Source: Mycobacterium sp. 236(2023) (GTDB lineage Bacteria > Actinomycetota > Actinomycetes > Mycobacteriales > Mycobacteriaceae). Taken from it: a stretch of 64,000 nt of DNA. Position numbers and translations under genes: made by a program. A model generated the notes under the pieces. It was not told the origin of the DNA. It made no database searches and saw nothing but the letters and a program-made list of their open reading frames with translations. Positions within the stretch are counted from its first letter, which is position 1, and each line of letters starts with the position of its first letter. The DNA is taken from assembly GCF_029623955.1 (NCBI RefSeq), contig NZ_JARSBP010000005.1:124001-188000 (forward strand). Direction: 5' to 3'. Shown piece after piece: positions 42,317 to 50,877 of this stretch.

Positions 42317-42772
42317 CTACGCATCCACGGTTTGCGGTGCGGATTGCGTGTGTATGGCGTGCTGGCCTTCGTCGGCCGTGCCGATCGCCACCTTGCGGGG
42401 CTTGCTCTCCTCTGACACCGGGACGGTCAACGTCAGCACGCCGCTATCGCATGCCGCACTGAGCTTGTTCGCATCGAGGTTGTCGCCCAAGAACAATTGG
42501 CGACGGAACTCGCCCTGAGGCCGCTCGTCGACGATCAGTTCATCGCCCTCCTGGCGCAGCGGGCGGCGCCGCGCGGTGATCTCGATGACGTTGCGCTCCA
42601 CGGTGACATCGATGTCATCGCTGTGTATGCCCGGCACATCGAGGGCGACGACGAATTGGTCGCCGCGTCGAAAGGCCTCCATGGGCAGCGTGTGCGCGGT
42701 GCGCGCGCCGGCCAGCGCCTGCTCAGCCAACCTGTCCAGTTCGCGGAACGGATCGAATCGCATCAAAGCCAT
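42317..42772 (-). CDS. Hsp20/alpha-crystallin small heat-shock protein
   Basis: A 151-residue sHsp. The alpha-crystallin domain (about 35-125) includes FVVALDVPGIHSDDIDVTVERNVIEI and ACDSGVLTLTVPV (the A-x-x-x-GVL motif). A short C-terminal VAI resembles the I-x-I anchor. It opens the leftward stress operon with AGGAG 6 bp before ATG. It holds unfolded proteins for the DnaK/ClpB machine downstream. Confidence 0.9.
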   Translation of the reverse strand: MALMRFDPFRELDRLAEQALAGARTAHTLPMEAFRRGDQFVVALDVPGIHSDDIDVTVERNVIEITARRRPLRQEGDELIVDERPQGEFRRQLFLGDNLDANKLSAACDSGVLTLTVPVSEESKPRKVAIGTADEGQHAIHTQSAPQTVDA

Positions 42773-43195
42773 GGTTACTCCTGGTGCCGAGGGTTGTTGG
42801 GCCGGAAGCTCAGGCAGCCGACAGCTGTCGGTGCTGGCTACCAGAACCTCCGAACAACAAGACTGGCAAGCAAATTCGGTGAGCGCGTGCTCCCGACAAG
42901 TCGGAAATGTCCATCCCGATTGGTCCTGTCAGCACGAGTGGGCGTATCCCCGTTCCCGGCGTCGGCATCGGCATGTACCCGCCGCGAGCAGACACCCGGT
43001 CGCAGACGCGATGTGGTAGGCCGATTTCCTGCTGTCGAGCGGTTCTCGCGGCGGGGCCATCCGCAGGGCGCGTCATTCTCAAAGGCGCTGTTGTGGAATC
43101 GATTGCGCGTCCGATCGGCGTCGGACAGTGGCCCGTCGCGAGTCGGTTTGGCGGGTGACAATGACCTGATTTCGCACGTCTCGACGAGATGACGC
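42773..43195. promoter_or_regulatory. promoter region of the stress operon (423 bp, no gene)
   Basis: No credible coding region is seen. The notable element is CCGACAGCTGTCGG, a perfect 14-bp palindrome at 42818-42831, 46 bp upstream of the hsp20 ATG. No CIRCE or HAIR repeat is visible. The region also contains the end of the GDE transcript. The open frames here (for example 42810-43082) have no recognisable protein. Confidence 0.45.
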
Positions 43196-45352
43196 CTAGA
43201 GTTCCTTCGCCACCAACCGAAGTTCGGCGGGTAGACCGGAAACGTCAACCTCGCCATCCTCGTCCACGGTGATCCCGACCCGCGTCGCGGCCAATGGCAG
43301 GTTATCCACTCGAAGCGGCAGCCATCGGTCGGGCAGTACCGGGGAAAGTCGCACCTGCCTGTGCGGAACGTCGGGGTGCAGCTGAAGCAAACTACGAAGA
43401 ACCAGTCGCGACGCCGCGGCGGCCCAGGCCTGCGGTGAACATGAGGTGGGATAGGGCACGGGGATGGGAAACTCCGCTCGGTCAAACCCGCAGAACAACT
43501 CGGGTAGTCGTCCTCCGAAATGTTCGGATGCCTCGATCAACGCGATCGAAATCCGTTGCGCCTCTGTGATGAATCCGTAACGGGCCAGGCCGGCCACAGC
43601 GATCGCCGTGTCGTGGGGCCACACCGAGCCGTTGTGGTAGCTCATCGGGTTGTAGGCGGTCATATCGGAGGCCAATGTGCGGACCCCGAATCCTGAGCAC
43701 AGCGTCGGCCCGCATAGGTGCGCCGCCACGGGCGCCGCCTTGTCTGCATCGACGATTCCCGTCCACAGGCAGTGCCCCATATTGGAGGCGACGGCATCGA
43801 CCTGCCGCTTGGCGCCATCGAGCGCCAAGGCGAACGCTTGCTGTTCGGGCATCCAGAACGCGCGGTTGAACGCCTCCTTGAGTCGCGCGGCCTTGCTGCG
43901 CCACTTTTCGACGGTGGCGGCATCGCCGTCGGACTCGGCAAGCCCCGCACGCGCTTGGTACGCGCCATAGACGTATGCCTGTACCTCGCAGAGCGCGATC
44001 GGCGGCACCGCCACTCGGCCGTCGGCGTGGGTGATGCCGTCGAAGGAGTCTTTCCAGCCCTGGTTGAACAACCCACGATCGGTGTGCCGACGGTATTCGA
44101 CGAATCCGTCCCCGTCAGCGTCGCCGTATTCGCCGATCCACTTCAAGGCCCGGTCCGCGGCGGCGACAAGAGTAGCCCGGTCAGTGTCGGGTAGGCCGCC
44201 CCACCGGTCGAGTTCACCGAGGAGCATGACAAACAATGGGGTGGCGTCGGCTGTGCCGTAGTAGGTGGTGCCGCCACCCAGCGCCAACGCTACTTCTCGG
44301 CCGAACCGGACTTCATGCAATATTCGGCCAGGTTCTTCCTCTGTCAGCGGATCGACGCGGACACCCTGGAGCCGGGCAAGGGTACGCAATGTGCACAGCG
44401 CCAGACGAGGATCCAGGGTGAGTGTCATCCATCCGCTCAACAGCGAATCGCGTCCGAACAGCGCCATGAACCATGGTGCTCCAGCGGCTACCACCGGGCA
44501 GTCAGGATGGCGCGGATCTTCGATCTGGAGGGCTCCGAGGTCACGTGCGCCGATCTCGACCGACCTCTTTAATGCGTTGTCGGCGGTGGTGATTCGCGGA
44601 TTCGACACACGCCACGCGTGTAACCGGCGCGCGGGTGCGCTTGTCTCGATCGGTTCCCCACAGTTGTGTCGGGGCTGGAACCGTCTGCCGCCGACGGACG
44701 CTTCGATGGCGAAGCATGTCGACCACTGCGACCGCGCGGGAATTACGGTACGGAAGGTGAATCTTCCGGCGGTGACGATCGGGTCGCCCGTGGCGGAGAT
44801 GACAACGCTGCGAGTGTCCTCCGGACCGGCGAGGATGAATGTCAAAGACGTCGAACCGATTTCGACCGCGAGTCCGTGCACAGGACGCACTCGTCCCTCT
44901 TTCACCGCGAACAGGTCAGCGAAGTCCGCATCGACGGCGACGGTCGCGATGACCCCGACCGGCTCCGGACCGAGATTGCACAGCACGAAGTCTTCACGCA
45001 TGCCATCGCCGACGACGCGCGTGCGTAACACCAGCATTGTGCTGTCGGCAAGGCAGTCCCGGGGCGACGACCGACCGATGAAGGTTGCACGGAAGGGTTC
45101 ACCAGGGTCCTCCACAGTGGACAGCGTTTCCACGGAGTGCCCGTCCACGGACAGCCGCCAACACGAGAGGATCCGGGTGTCTGCGACGAACAGGCCGTGG
45201 GGCCGGTCACGGTGCACATCGCCACCCGCCGCCGAGATGCAGAAAGTCGCCCCCTCAAGCAGAGTGGCCACGCCGGCTTCTGTCGTCACGGGTGGGCCGA
45301 CGCCGGATGCCCAGGCACCCGCCGCAGACTCCTCACTGTCGATAAATGTCAC
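43196..45352 (-). CDS. glycogen-debranching/amylo-alpha-1,6-glucosidase-type protein
   Basis: A 718-residue protein: an N-terminal GDE_N domain (LLEGATFCISAAGGDVHRDRPHGLFVADTRILSCW) and a C-terminal (alpha/alpha)6 barrel with WFMALFGRDSLLSGW, QGWKDSFDGI and NPMSYHNGSVWPHDTAI, where candidate catalytic Asp/Glu lie. Relatives act on glycogen branches or on small glucosides/mannosides. GTG 45352 overlaps the glycosyltransferase stop (GTGA); the longer frame is not used. It lies upstream of the stress operon on the same strand, suggesting a link to compatible-solute or glycan metabolism. Confidence 0.85.
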   Translation of the reverse strand: MTFIDSEESAAGAWASGVGPPVTTEAGVATLLEGATFCISAAGGDVHRDRPHGLFVADTRILSCWRLSVDGHSVETLSTVEDPGEPFRATFIGRSSPRDCLADSTMLVLRTRVVGDGMREDFVLCNLGPEPVGVIATVAVDADFADLFAVKEGRVRPVHGLAVEIGSTSLTFILAGPEDTRSVVISATGDPIVTAGRFTFRTVIPARSQWSTCFAIEASVGGRRFQPRHNCGEPIETSAPARRLHAWRVSNPRITTADNALKRSVEIGARDLGALQIEDPRHPDCPVVAAGAPWFMALFGRDSLLSGWMTLTLDPRLALCTLRTLARLQGVRVDPLTEEEPGRILHEVRFGREVALALGGGTTYYGTADATPLFVMLLGELDRWGGLPDTDRATLVAAADRALKWIGEYGDADGDGFVEYRRHTDRGLFNQGWKDSFDGITHADGRVAVPPIALCEVQAYVYGAYQARAGLAESDGDAATVEKWRSKAARLKEAFNRAFWMPEQQAFALALDGAKRQVDAVASNMGHCLWTGIVDADKAAPVAAHLCGPTLCSGFGVRTLASDMTAYNPMSYHNGSVWPHDTAIAVAGLARYGFITEAQRISIALIEASEHFGGRLPELFCGFDRAEFPIPVPYPTSCSPQAWAAAASRLVLRSLLQLHPDVPHRQVRLSPVLPDRWLPLRVDNLPLAATRVGITVDEDGEVDVSGLPAELRLVAKEL

Positions 45353-46380
45353 TGCGCCAACAAGTCTCGGTAAGCAGAGATGTGATCGGCCACCATTCGC
45401 GAGGTGGAGAACCGATCGAACACCGCAGCCCGACAGGCCGCGCGGTTCAGCTCGGGAATATGGTGAATGGCCTCGACGAGCGCAGCGAACTCTGTGCACA
45501 GGAAACCGGTCCGGCCATCGTCGACTATCTCCGGGGCGGCACCGTTGGGGCAGCCGACCACAGGCGTTCCACAGGCCAGTGCCTCGATCATGACGAGCCC
45601 GAAAGGCTCGGCCCACTGAATGGGATTGAGCAGCGCCGACGCGCCACCCAGTAATGCGAGCTTTATCTCGCCGGCCACCTCGCCGACATAGTGCACCCTG
45701 TCATCGAGCAGCGGCTCGATCTCTTCGGCGTAGTAGCGCTGTTCGGCCACCTCGCGGGCCTTGGCAGCGATGACCAGGTGCTGACCGGCCGCTCGCGCTA
45801 TCGCCACGGCTTCGCGAACCCCCTTGTCCGGCGTCATCCGGCCCAGGAACAAGAGATAGCCGCCGTCACCGCGGCCCACCGGGTACCGGTCGGGGTCGAT
45901 GCCGTGATGGATCACCCGGTCGACAGCGATTTCAGGTGCGCTCGCGGCCTGATTCCGCGAGATCGCAATCACCGGCATCTGCTTGCCGTAGCGGCCGTAG
46001 ATGGCCCTCAGTTCGCCGTCGAAGGGTCCGTGACACGTGGTGACAACACGTTTGTGCCCACACGCCAGGGCCCAGGCCGGCCCGAGCAGGGTGTGGTCGT
46101 GCACGATGTCACAGCCGGCGAGCGCCTCGTAACCCCGCATGACGTGCGGCAGTTCCACGACACCCTCGCCGACGCGATCCCACGCGCCTGTTTCCAGCGC
46201 GTAGAGGACCGGAACGGGTGCGGTGCTGTCGCCGGTGGCGTAGAGCACGACGTCGTGTCCCTCGGCGACCAGTCCGCGCGCCAGTTCGCTCACCACCGAT
46301 TCCGTGCCGCCATAGGCCGGCGGCGGCACGGCCACCCAGGGAGGTGCCAACAATCCGACACTCAAGGTGCGGGGTCTCAT
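45349..46380 (-). CDS. GT4-family glycosyltransferase
   Basis: A 343-residue GT-B glycosyltransferase. PPPAYGGTESVVSELARGLVAEGHDVVLYATG is the N-terminal acceptor-side signature, and EPFGLVMIEALACGTPVVGCPNGAAPEIVDDGRTGFL is the classic GT4 nucleotide-sugar motif (with E-x7-E). It transfers a sugar to an unidentified acceptor, likely cytosolic. ATG 46380 is used, though an in-frame ATG lies at 46479; no strong RBS decides. It is coupled to the debranching-type gene. Confidence 0.8.
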   Translation of the reverse strand: MRPRTLSVGLLAPPWVAVPPPAYGGTESVVSELARGLVAEGHDVVLYATGDSTAPVPVLYALETGAWDRVGEGVVELPHVMRGYEALAGCDIVHDHTLLGPAWALACGHKRVVTTCHGPFDGELRAIYGRYGKQMPVIAISRNQAASAPEIAVDRVIHHGIDPDRYPVGRGDGGYLLFLGRMTPDKGVREAVAIARAAGQHLVIAAKAREVAEQRYYAEEIEPLLDDRVHYVGEVAGEIKLALLGGASALLNPIQWAEPFGLVMIEALACGTPVVGCPNGAAPEIVDDGRTGFLCTEFAALVEAIHHIPELNRAACRAAVFDRFSTSRMVADHISAYRDLLAQ

Positions 46381-46735
46381 CGATCCATCGTCGGAATGAG
46401 GGACACCCACCGCACCGGCCCCGTGGAGCAGAAAACCCCAGCGGCGGTAGGCCCGCTGGAGCCAGCTGCGTGACGCCATGGGGCACTTCGAATTTCGTGT
46501 TGCAGTTGTCTTCGCGTGCGTGAGAACACGCGCGGCAAAGGGCGGGCCATCACGGGTCGGACATTCGCGCGTCGAGGTGGCGACGGCACGCCACCTGTCT
46601 CCTAAGGACGATTCCGACCCTGCGTCCTCGTGCCGACGGGCCGACGACCGCGCCGGGTTCGTACGCCAAGGTAGCGATGGGAGCGATGGGGTTGGTCTCG
46701 CCGCTCACGACCGACTCGACGAAAGGAATCCCGCC

Positions 46736-46924
46736 ATGACGACTCAGGCTGGCCTGGAACAGAAGGAACGAAACTTTCTGGCGCAGTGCGTGGGTGATGC
46801 CTACACCATGCTCGACCTGCTCCCCGGCGTGAATCCGAACGGTCCGGCCTTGGTGTGGCTGGCAGATCAGTTCCTGATCCTGCGCCGGGGTGATTGTCCC
46901 CCTGCGCAAGCGATGACGCCGTGA
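46736..46924 (+). CDS. small protein linked to DUF305 gene
   Basis: A 62-residue protein starting MTTQAGLEQKERNFLAQCVGDAYTM. It has GAAAGGA upstream at the right distance. It has one Cys at position 18 and another near the end (RGDCPP), is not secreted and has no recognised domain. The stop overlaps the DUF305 start by one base (TGATG), so it is a cotranscribed accessory. The 355-bp gap before it (46381-46735) holds the divergent promoters and a cgcgtg/cacgcg inverted repeat (46513-46532) but no gene. Confidence 0.55.
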   Translation: MTTQAGLEQKERNFLAQCVGDAYTMLDLLPGVNPNGPALVWLADQFLILRRGDCPPAQAMTP

Positions 46925-47523
46925 TGGAGCGGTGGAAACGACTCACCTTGATCGGCGCCGTGGCGATGTTGGTCGGTCTGGTGGCCTGCGCCAGTGCCGA
47001 CACCGGTCGCGAGAACCCCGCGGAGCAGACGACGTCGACCACCGCCACCACCGCGGCGGCAGGCATCGAGGCGCACAACAATGCCGATGTCTGGTTCGTA
47101 CGCCGCATGATTCCCTATCACCAGCAGGAGATCGAGATGAGTGACATCCTCCTGGGCAAACAGGGCGTCGACCCTCGCGTGACCGACTTGGCCATCGCGA
47201 TCAAGGCGACGCGGGTTCCGGAGCTCGAGCAGATGCAGAACTGGCTCTACCAATGGGACGTCATCCACCCGCCTGAAGATGGGGGCATGGTGGGCCAGTT
47301 GACCGAGCGAGAACTGGGAGTGTTGAGCGAGGCCCAAGGCGCCGACGCCAGCAGGCTGTTCCTGACGCAGATGATTGCCCACCACGACGGCGCAATCAGC
47401 TTGGCACAGGCCGAAATCGAGGAGGGTCAGTTTTCTCCGGCAGTCGCGATGGCACGCGCGATCGCCGGCACCCAGCAGCAGCAGGTCGACACCATGAAAG
47501 GCATACTCACCGCTCTACAGTGA
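46924..47523 (+). CDS. DUF305 lipoprotein
   Basis: A 199-residue lipoprotein (lipobox GLVAC, Cys22) with two DUF305 repeats: DVWFVRRMIPYHQQEIEMSD and LFLTQMIAHHDGAISLAQAEIEEG, the His-rich helices of this four-helix bundle. Methionine/His helices in DUF305 proteins are often tied to copper handling. It acts outside the membrane. It is translationally coupled to the small protein before it and converges with the monooxygenase operon. Confidence 0.85.
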   Translation: MERWKRLTLIGAVAMLVGLVACASADTGRENPAEQTTSTTATTAAAGIEAHNNADVWFVRRMIPYHQQEIEMSDILLGKQGVDPRVTDLAIAIKATRVPELEQMQNWLYQWDVIHPPEDGGMVGQLTERELGVLSEAQGADASRLFLTQMIAHHDGAISLAQAEIEEGQFSPAVAMARAIAGTQQQQVDTMKGILTALQ

Positions 47524-47536
47524 TCGCGGTCCTTGG

Positions 47537-48541
47537 TCAACGCTGTAGCGCTGCGCTCAGCTCGGTCGTTGCTTCGTCGGTAATGCGGCGCGCAATCGCA
47601 CTTGGGTCGGAGGGCACCGGCGCCTCCGCGGTCACGCCGGCGAACGCCTCAAGCGCGTTGGACGCCAGCGGACTCCACTTCTCGATCCAGCCTGACACCA
47701 CTTCGGGATTGGCGACGTTGTCGTCGACGATGTGTCGCAACAGCGTCGCGGTCCACTCACGGTGCCAGCGAGCATCCTCGTCGAGCGAGAAGTGGATGCT
47801 CGCCAGGATCGGGTCGCCGTTCGCGTTCGCGAGCTTGCCCGCGATGACCTGGTTGACGAGCCGGTCGATCCGGGGCTTGATGAGCACGTTGGTCACGATG
47901 AAAGACTCGGCCCAGTCATAAGCAACCATCGCTCGTTCGATGAGTTCACGCAGCGGTTGGAACGCCGCGGCTTCCTCCCACGTCGCCCGCTGTCGCGCTT
48001 TGGCCTCGTCGTCGAGTGGTCGGCCAGCCAATTGCACAGTGCGGTAGGCGATCCGCTGGACCCGACGCATCTCGTCGCCCATCTGGAAAGCCGCGCAGTT
48101 GGTGATCCTGGACGACGGCGCCATCTGTGCGACGTAGGCGGCCAGCATCTGCAGCCCGTGCACGGGGAAGCGCAGCGGGCAATACCAGCGGTCGAGGAAC
48201 CCGACCCACTCTTCGTCGAGCTGCGCGTCGTAACCCGTCTCGTCGACCTCCCGGAGCAGGCCGTCGATCACGTCTTCGCGTCCGTCCTGCACTTCGGTGT
48301 AGATCTTGTAGGTGGTGCGGCGCGGGTCGGCGAACTGATCCCAGTCGTGCGATTGAAGGGCGGAGCCTTCGCGATGGCGGTAGTACCAGTCGACAACGGA
48401 ATTTCCGGGCGGGAGTTCGAAGCGCCGCGGGTAGTTGTAATGAAGATCCGTGCTCATCAGCTCGTAATCGCTGGGGATGCGTCGGCCCGTCGCAAGTCGT
48501 GTGTAGGTTTTACGCCCCGGCGGCCGTTCCGGTGGTGTCAC
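47537..48541 (-). CDS. tmoE: toluene/alkene monooxygenase hydroxylase beta subunit (TmoE-like)
   Basis: A 334-residue helical protein of the SDIMO beta-subunit family. YKIYTEVQDGREDVIDGLL, then DAQLDEEWVGFLDRWYCPLRFPVHGLQMLAAYVAQMAPSSRITNCAAFQMGDEMRR, matches TmoE/TouE. It has no iron ligands, as expected of the non-catalytic partner of the diiron alpha subunit. It is the last gene of the order A-B-C-D-E and overlaps tmoD by 4 bp. Confidence 0.85.
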   Translation of the reverse strand: MTPPERPPGRKTYTRLATGRRIPSDYELMSTDLHYNYPRRFELPPGNSVVDWYYRHREGSALQSHDWDQFADPRRTTYKIYTEVQDGREDVIDGLLREVDETGYDAQLDEEWVGFLDRWYCPLRFPVHGLQMLAAYVAQMAPSSRITNCAAFQMGDEMRRVQRIAYRTVQLAGRPLDDEAKARQRATWEEAAAFQPLRELIERAMVAYDWAESFIVTNVLIKPRIDRLVNQVIAGKLANANGDPILASIHFSLDEDARWHREWTATLLRHIVDDNVANPEVVSGWIEKWSPLASNALEAFAGVTAEAPVPSDPSAIARRITDEATTELSAALQR

Positions 48542-48828
48542 GACTGCTCAGCAGCTAGCCGCCACACCACGTCGTCCTCGGTCAGCTGCATGACGCCGGT
48601 GAACGACGACATCACCACCTCCAACTCGCCGGGGAAGCGGACGGTCACCCCCGTCGCGGCCTCGAGACCCGCTCGCGAAAGTCGGCAGATTCGAGGGGCC
48701 AGCACGCGCAGGTAAGCGCCCTCGTCTTGGACGGTCACCTCGTCGTTCTCGTCCCGGATGGCCGACACGACCGCGCGTGCGAAGGGCGTGGCCTGCAGGA
48801 CTGGGCCCACGCTCTCAGTCCCACTCAT
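48538..48828 (-). CDS. tmoD: monooxygenase effector/coupling protein (TmoD-like)
   Basis: A 96-residue small protein: ESVGPVLQATPFARAVVSAI and VTVQDEGAYLRVLAPRICRL resemble the effector (MmoB/TmoD) of soluble diiron monooxygenases. It binds the hydroxylase and shapes the active site. ATG 48828 gives overlaps of 4 bp with the Rieske gene upstream and with the beta subunit downstream. The longer frame to 48942 is a shadow of the Rieske gene. Confidence 0.85.
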   Translation of the reverse strand: MSGTESVGPVLQATPFARAVVSAIRDENDEVTVQDEGAYLRVLAPRICRLSRAGLEAATGVTVRFPGELEVVMSSFTGVMQLTEDDVVWRLAAEQS

Positions 48829-49142
48829 CGGGCTTGCCCGAGGTGTACCAGGATGCGATCCCCGTCCGTACGCACCGAAAAGCGGTGTAAGCATGCGACT
48901 TCGGGGTTGACTCCGTTCCCTGTCCGTGCGTCGAACACCCACTCGTGGGCAGCACAGGTGAGGATGTTGTCGCGAAGTTCACCGTCCGACAACGGGTTGG
49001 CCAGGTGAGGGCACCGGTCCTGATAAGCGTGCACCTGGCCGCCAATGTTGCACAGCAAGACGTCGACGGCACCCACGCTCACCACACACATCTCGCCCTC
49101 CCAAAGGGATTCGAGGTTGCCGACTTCCAGCCAGTCCCCCAT
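48825..49142 (-). CDS. tmoC: Rieske [2Fe-2S] ferredoxin (TmoC-like)
   Basis: A 105-residue Rieske ferredoxin. Cluster ligands are CPH (Cys44, His46) and CAAH (Cys63, His66). It passes electrons to the hydroxylase. ATG 49142 is chosen; the longer frame overlaps tmoB. In classic four-component toluene monooxygenases a TmoF-type NADH:ferredoxin reductase drives it, and none is present in this cluster. Confidence 0.9.
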   Translation of the reverse strand: MGDWLEVGNLESLWEGEMCVVSVGAVDVLLCNIGGQVHAYQDRCPHLANPLSDGELRDNILTCAAHEWVFDARTGNGVNPEVACLHRFSVRTDGDRILVHLGQAR

Positions 49143-49149
49143 CGCGCCG

Positions 49150-49386
49150 TCACCGCCGCTCGACGGTGAAGATGTCGCCATTGCCCAATCCTGCCGCGGC
49201 GATCGTCGAATCGGGATCGAGCAGAACGCCGATCTCGTTGCGCACGCACAGCGACCCGCCCCGCTCGGGCTCCAGTCCCCAGGCAACCAATTGATCAGCC
49301 AGCTGCGCGATGGTGCGCCCGTCCGGTGTCACGATGACTCGTGCCAAGAAGTCGTCGCTGGCGTAACCGAAGAGATAGATGCGCAT
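49150..49386 (-). CDS. tmoB: hydroxylase gamma subunit, ubiquitin-like (TmoB-like)
   Basis: A 78-residue protein of the TmoB/ubiquitin-like fold: MRIYLFGYASDDFLARVIV and NEIGVLLDPDSTIAAAGLGNGDIFTVE. It is the gamma subunit that completes the hydroxylase. It lies between alpha (9 bp) and the Rieske gene (7 bp). Confidence 0.85.
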   Translation of the reverse strand: MRIYLFGYASDDFLARVIVTPDGRTIAQLADQLVAWGLEPERGGSLCVRNEIGVLLDPDSTIAAAGLGNGDIFTVERR

Positions 49387-49395
49387 CCCCGCCTC

Positions 49396-50877
49396 CTACG
49401 CCGTCGGGATCGGATCGAGGCGCCACGGATCGAGTCCGCGCCGAAGGTCCTTGCCGGTCTCGACGGGTGCCTCGAGTCCCATCCACTTGTGCAGTTCCGT
49501 GAGCTTGCCCGGCGCCTCCCCCACGACGATGCGATCGACCACGCTCTTGTGGTCCGCGAACCGTGAGCTTTCCTGCTGAAAGATCCAGCGGCACGGTTCG
49601 GAGCAGAACAGGTACCGCCTGCCGCCCATCTCCAGGGTGCACGCGGTGTTCCGCCCGGGTCTGATGAACAGCGCAGGCAGCTGACAAAGGTTGCACAGAG
49701 CTGGTAGCCCGTAGGACAGCGTGTTGCTCTCGCCGTCTGTCTCCCAGCGGTGCGCGAGCCGGTCCCACAGCGGTCCGTAGGTGGCCTCCCATTGCGGGTA
49801 CTTTGCGGTCAACCACTCACGCTCGGCGTCGTCAGGCATGGCGACGTCGAACCACAGGGTAGTGCGATAGGTATACAGCCCCAGTTGGAAGCTATGGTGT
49901 GCGTAGTCGAGCTCTTCGACGAAAAGATCCCAGAACCAAGGCTTTTCGAGGTCAAACTCGGCGAGGTTCTTCATGAACTGTTCCGTTACCCACTCATTCA
50001 TGAACTCTTTGAACGATCGGGTCCGCGCAGCTACCGGGGTCAGGTACTCCATCGCTGTTCCCGTCAGCGCAAGGAACAGCCGCCAGCAGCGCCACCACAT
50101 CTTGTCGACGAGGTACTGTGCCCGCTCCCGGGAACCGTTCTGGAGCAACGTCCGCATCACCGGGTGGCCGATCTGGGCGTGGCGGGCCTCATCGGTCTGA
50201 ATGCTCGCCAGCGTCTTCTCGAACAGGTGATGGTGGGCACGGTCGGCCATCGCCGCCATTGCCATGAACTGCAGGTTGCTGAAGCCCGTCTCGAACACGA
50301 AGTTGAGTTGGATCGCGCTGTCGATGGCGTCGGCGGCGAGAAACATGTCGTCGAACAGGTGCCGGGCCGCGAGAATCACCCACTCGTTCGTATGGAAGGC
50401 CTTGTGCGTCCAGTCGAAGTTGCCGTCGAAGGCCAGCATGTCGTGGCCGATCAGCAACGGAATCTGGGTGTGCCGGATCTCGTCGAGCGCACCCAGACTC
50501 GACATCATCCGCCAGGCACTGTCTCGGCCGAACCGCGCCATCCGCAACTCCGCGACCGCGCCGGCATACTCTACGAGCGCCACCGCACCGTTGTGGAACT
50601 TGACCAGTTGCACCCAACCGGGATCGAGGCCGTCGAACAGGTGTGGCTTGTCCAATGCCGACCGCACACCGAGCACTACGGCGTCTTTCTCACGCTGGTT
50701 TGCGACGTATTCGCGGTAGGTGGTGCGGTACACCTCGTTCCAGTCGCGCCACGCATCATGCGACAACCAGGGACGCCCGCTGAGTTCTTCCGGAAACATG
50801 TCCCGTTCGTCGACATAGCGGGGTGTCCAGTTGACCTTGCGGGCTAGTTCGAGCCAGTCGTCTCGTCGAAGTACCAT
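49396..50877 (-). CDS. tmoA: diiron toluene/alkene monooxygenase hydroxylase alpha subunit (TmoA-like)
   Basis: A 493-residue SDIMO alpha subunit. Carboxylate-bridged diiron ligands are in place at Glu103, Glu133, His136, Glu196, Glu230 and His233, an offset of exactly one from toluene-4-monooxygenase (104, 134, 137, 197, 231, 234). The helix E residue equivalent to Thr201 is Ser200 (ETGFSNLQF), and the pocket residues around 99-106 read VALVEYAG. C-terminal zinc-like pairs CNLC and CSEPC are typical of TmoA. It oxidises an aromatic or alkene substrate; start ATG 50877. Confidence 0.9.
   Translation of the reverse strand: MVLRRDDWLELARKVNWTPRYVDERDMFPEELSGRPWLSHDAWRDWNEVYRTTYREYVANQREKDAVVLGVRSALDKPHLFDGLDPGWVQLVKFHNGAVALVEYAGAVAELRMARFGRDSAWRMMSSLGALDEIRHTQIPLLIGHDMLAFDGNFDWTHKAFHTNEWVILAARHLFDDMFLAADAIDSAIQLNFVFETGFSNLQFMAMAAMADRAHHHLFEKTLASIQTDEARHAQIGHPVMRTLLQNGSRERAQYLVDKMWWRCWRLFLALTGTAMEYLTPVAARTRSFKEFMNEWVTEQFMKNLAEFDLEKPWFWDLFVEELDYAHHSFQLGLYTYRTTLWFDVAMPDDAEREWLTAKYPQWEATYGPLWDRLAHRWETDGESNTLSYGLPALCNLCQLPALFIRPGRNTACTLEMGGRRYLFCSEPCRWIFQQESSRFADHKSVVDRIVVGEAPGKLTELHKWMGLEAPVETGKDLRRGLDPWRLDPIPTA

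Noticed and set aside
42810..43082. 90-residue minus-strand frame upstream of hsp20
   Set aside because: It covers the likely promoter and its palindrome, and has no homology-like motif or good RBS.
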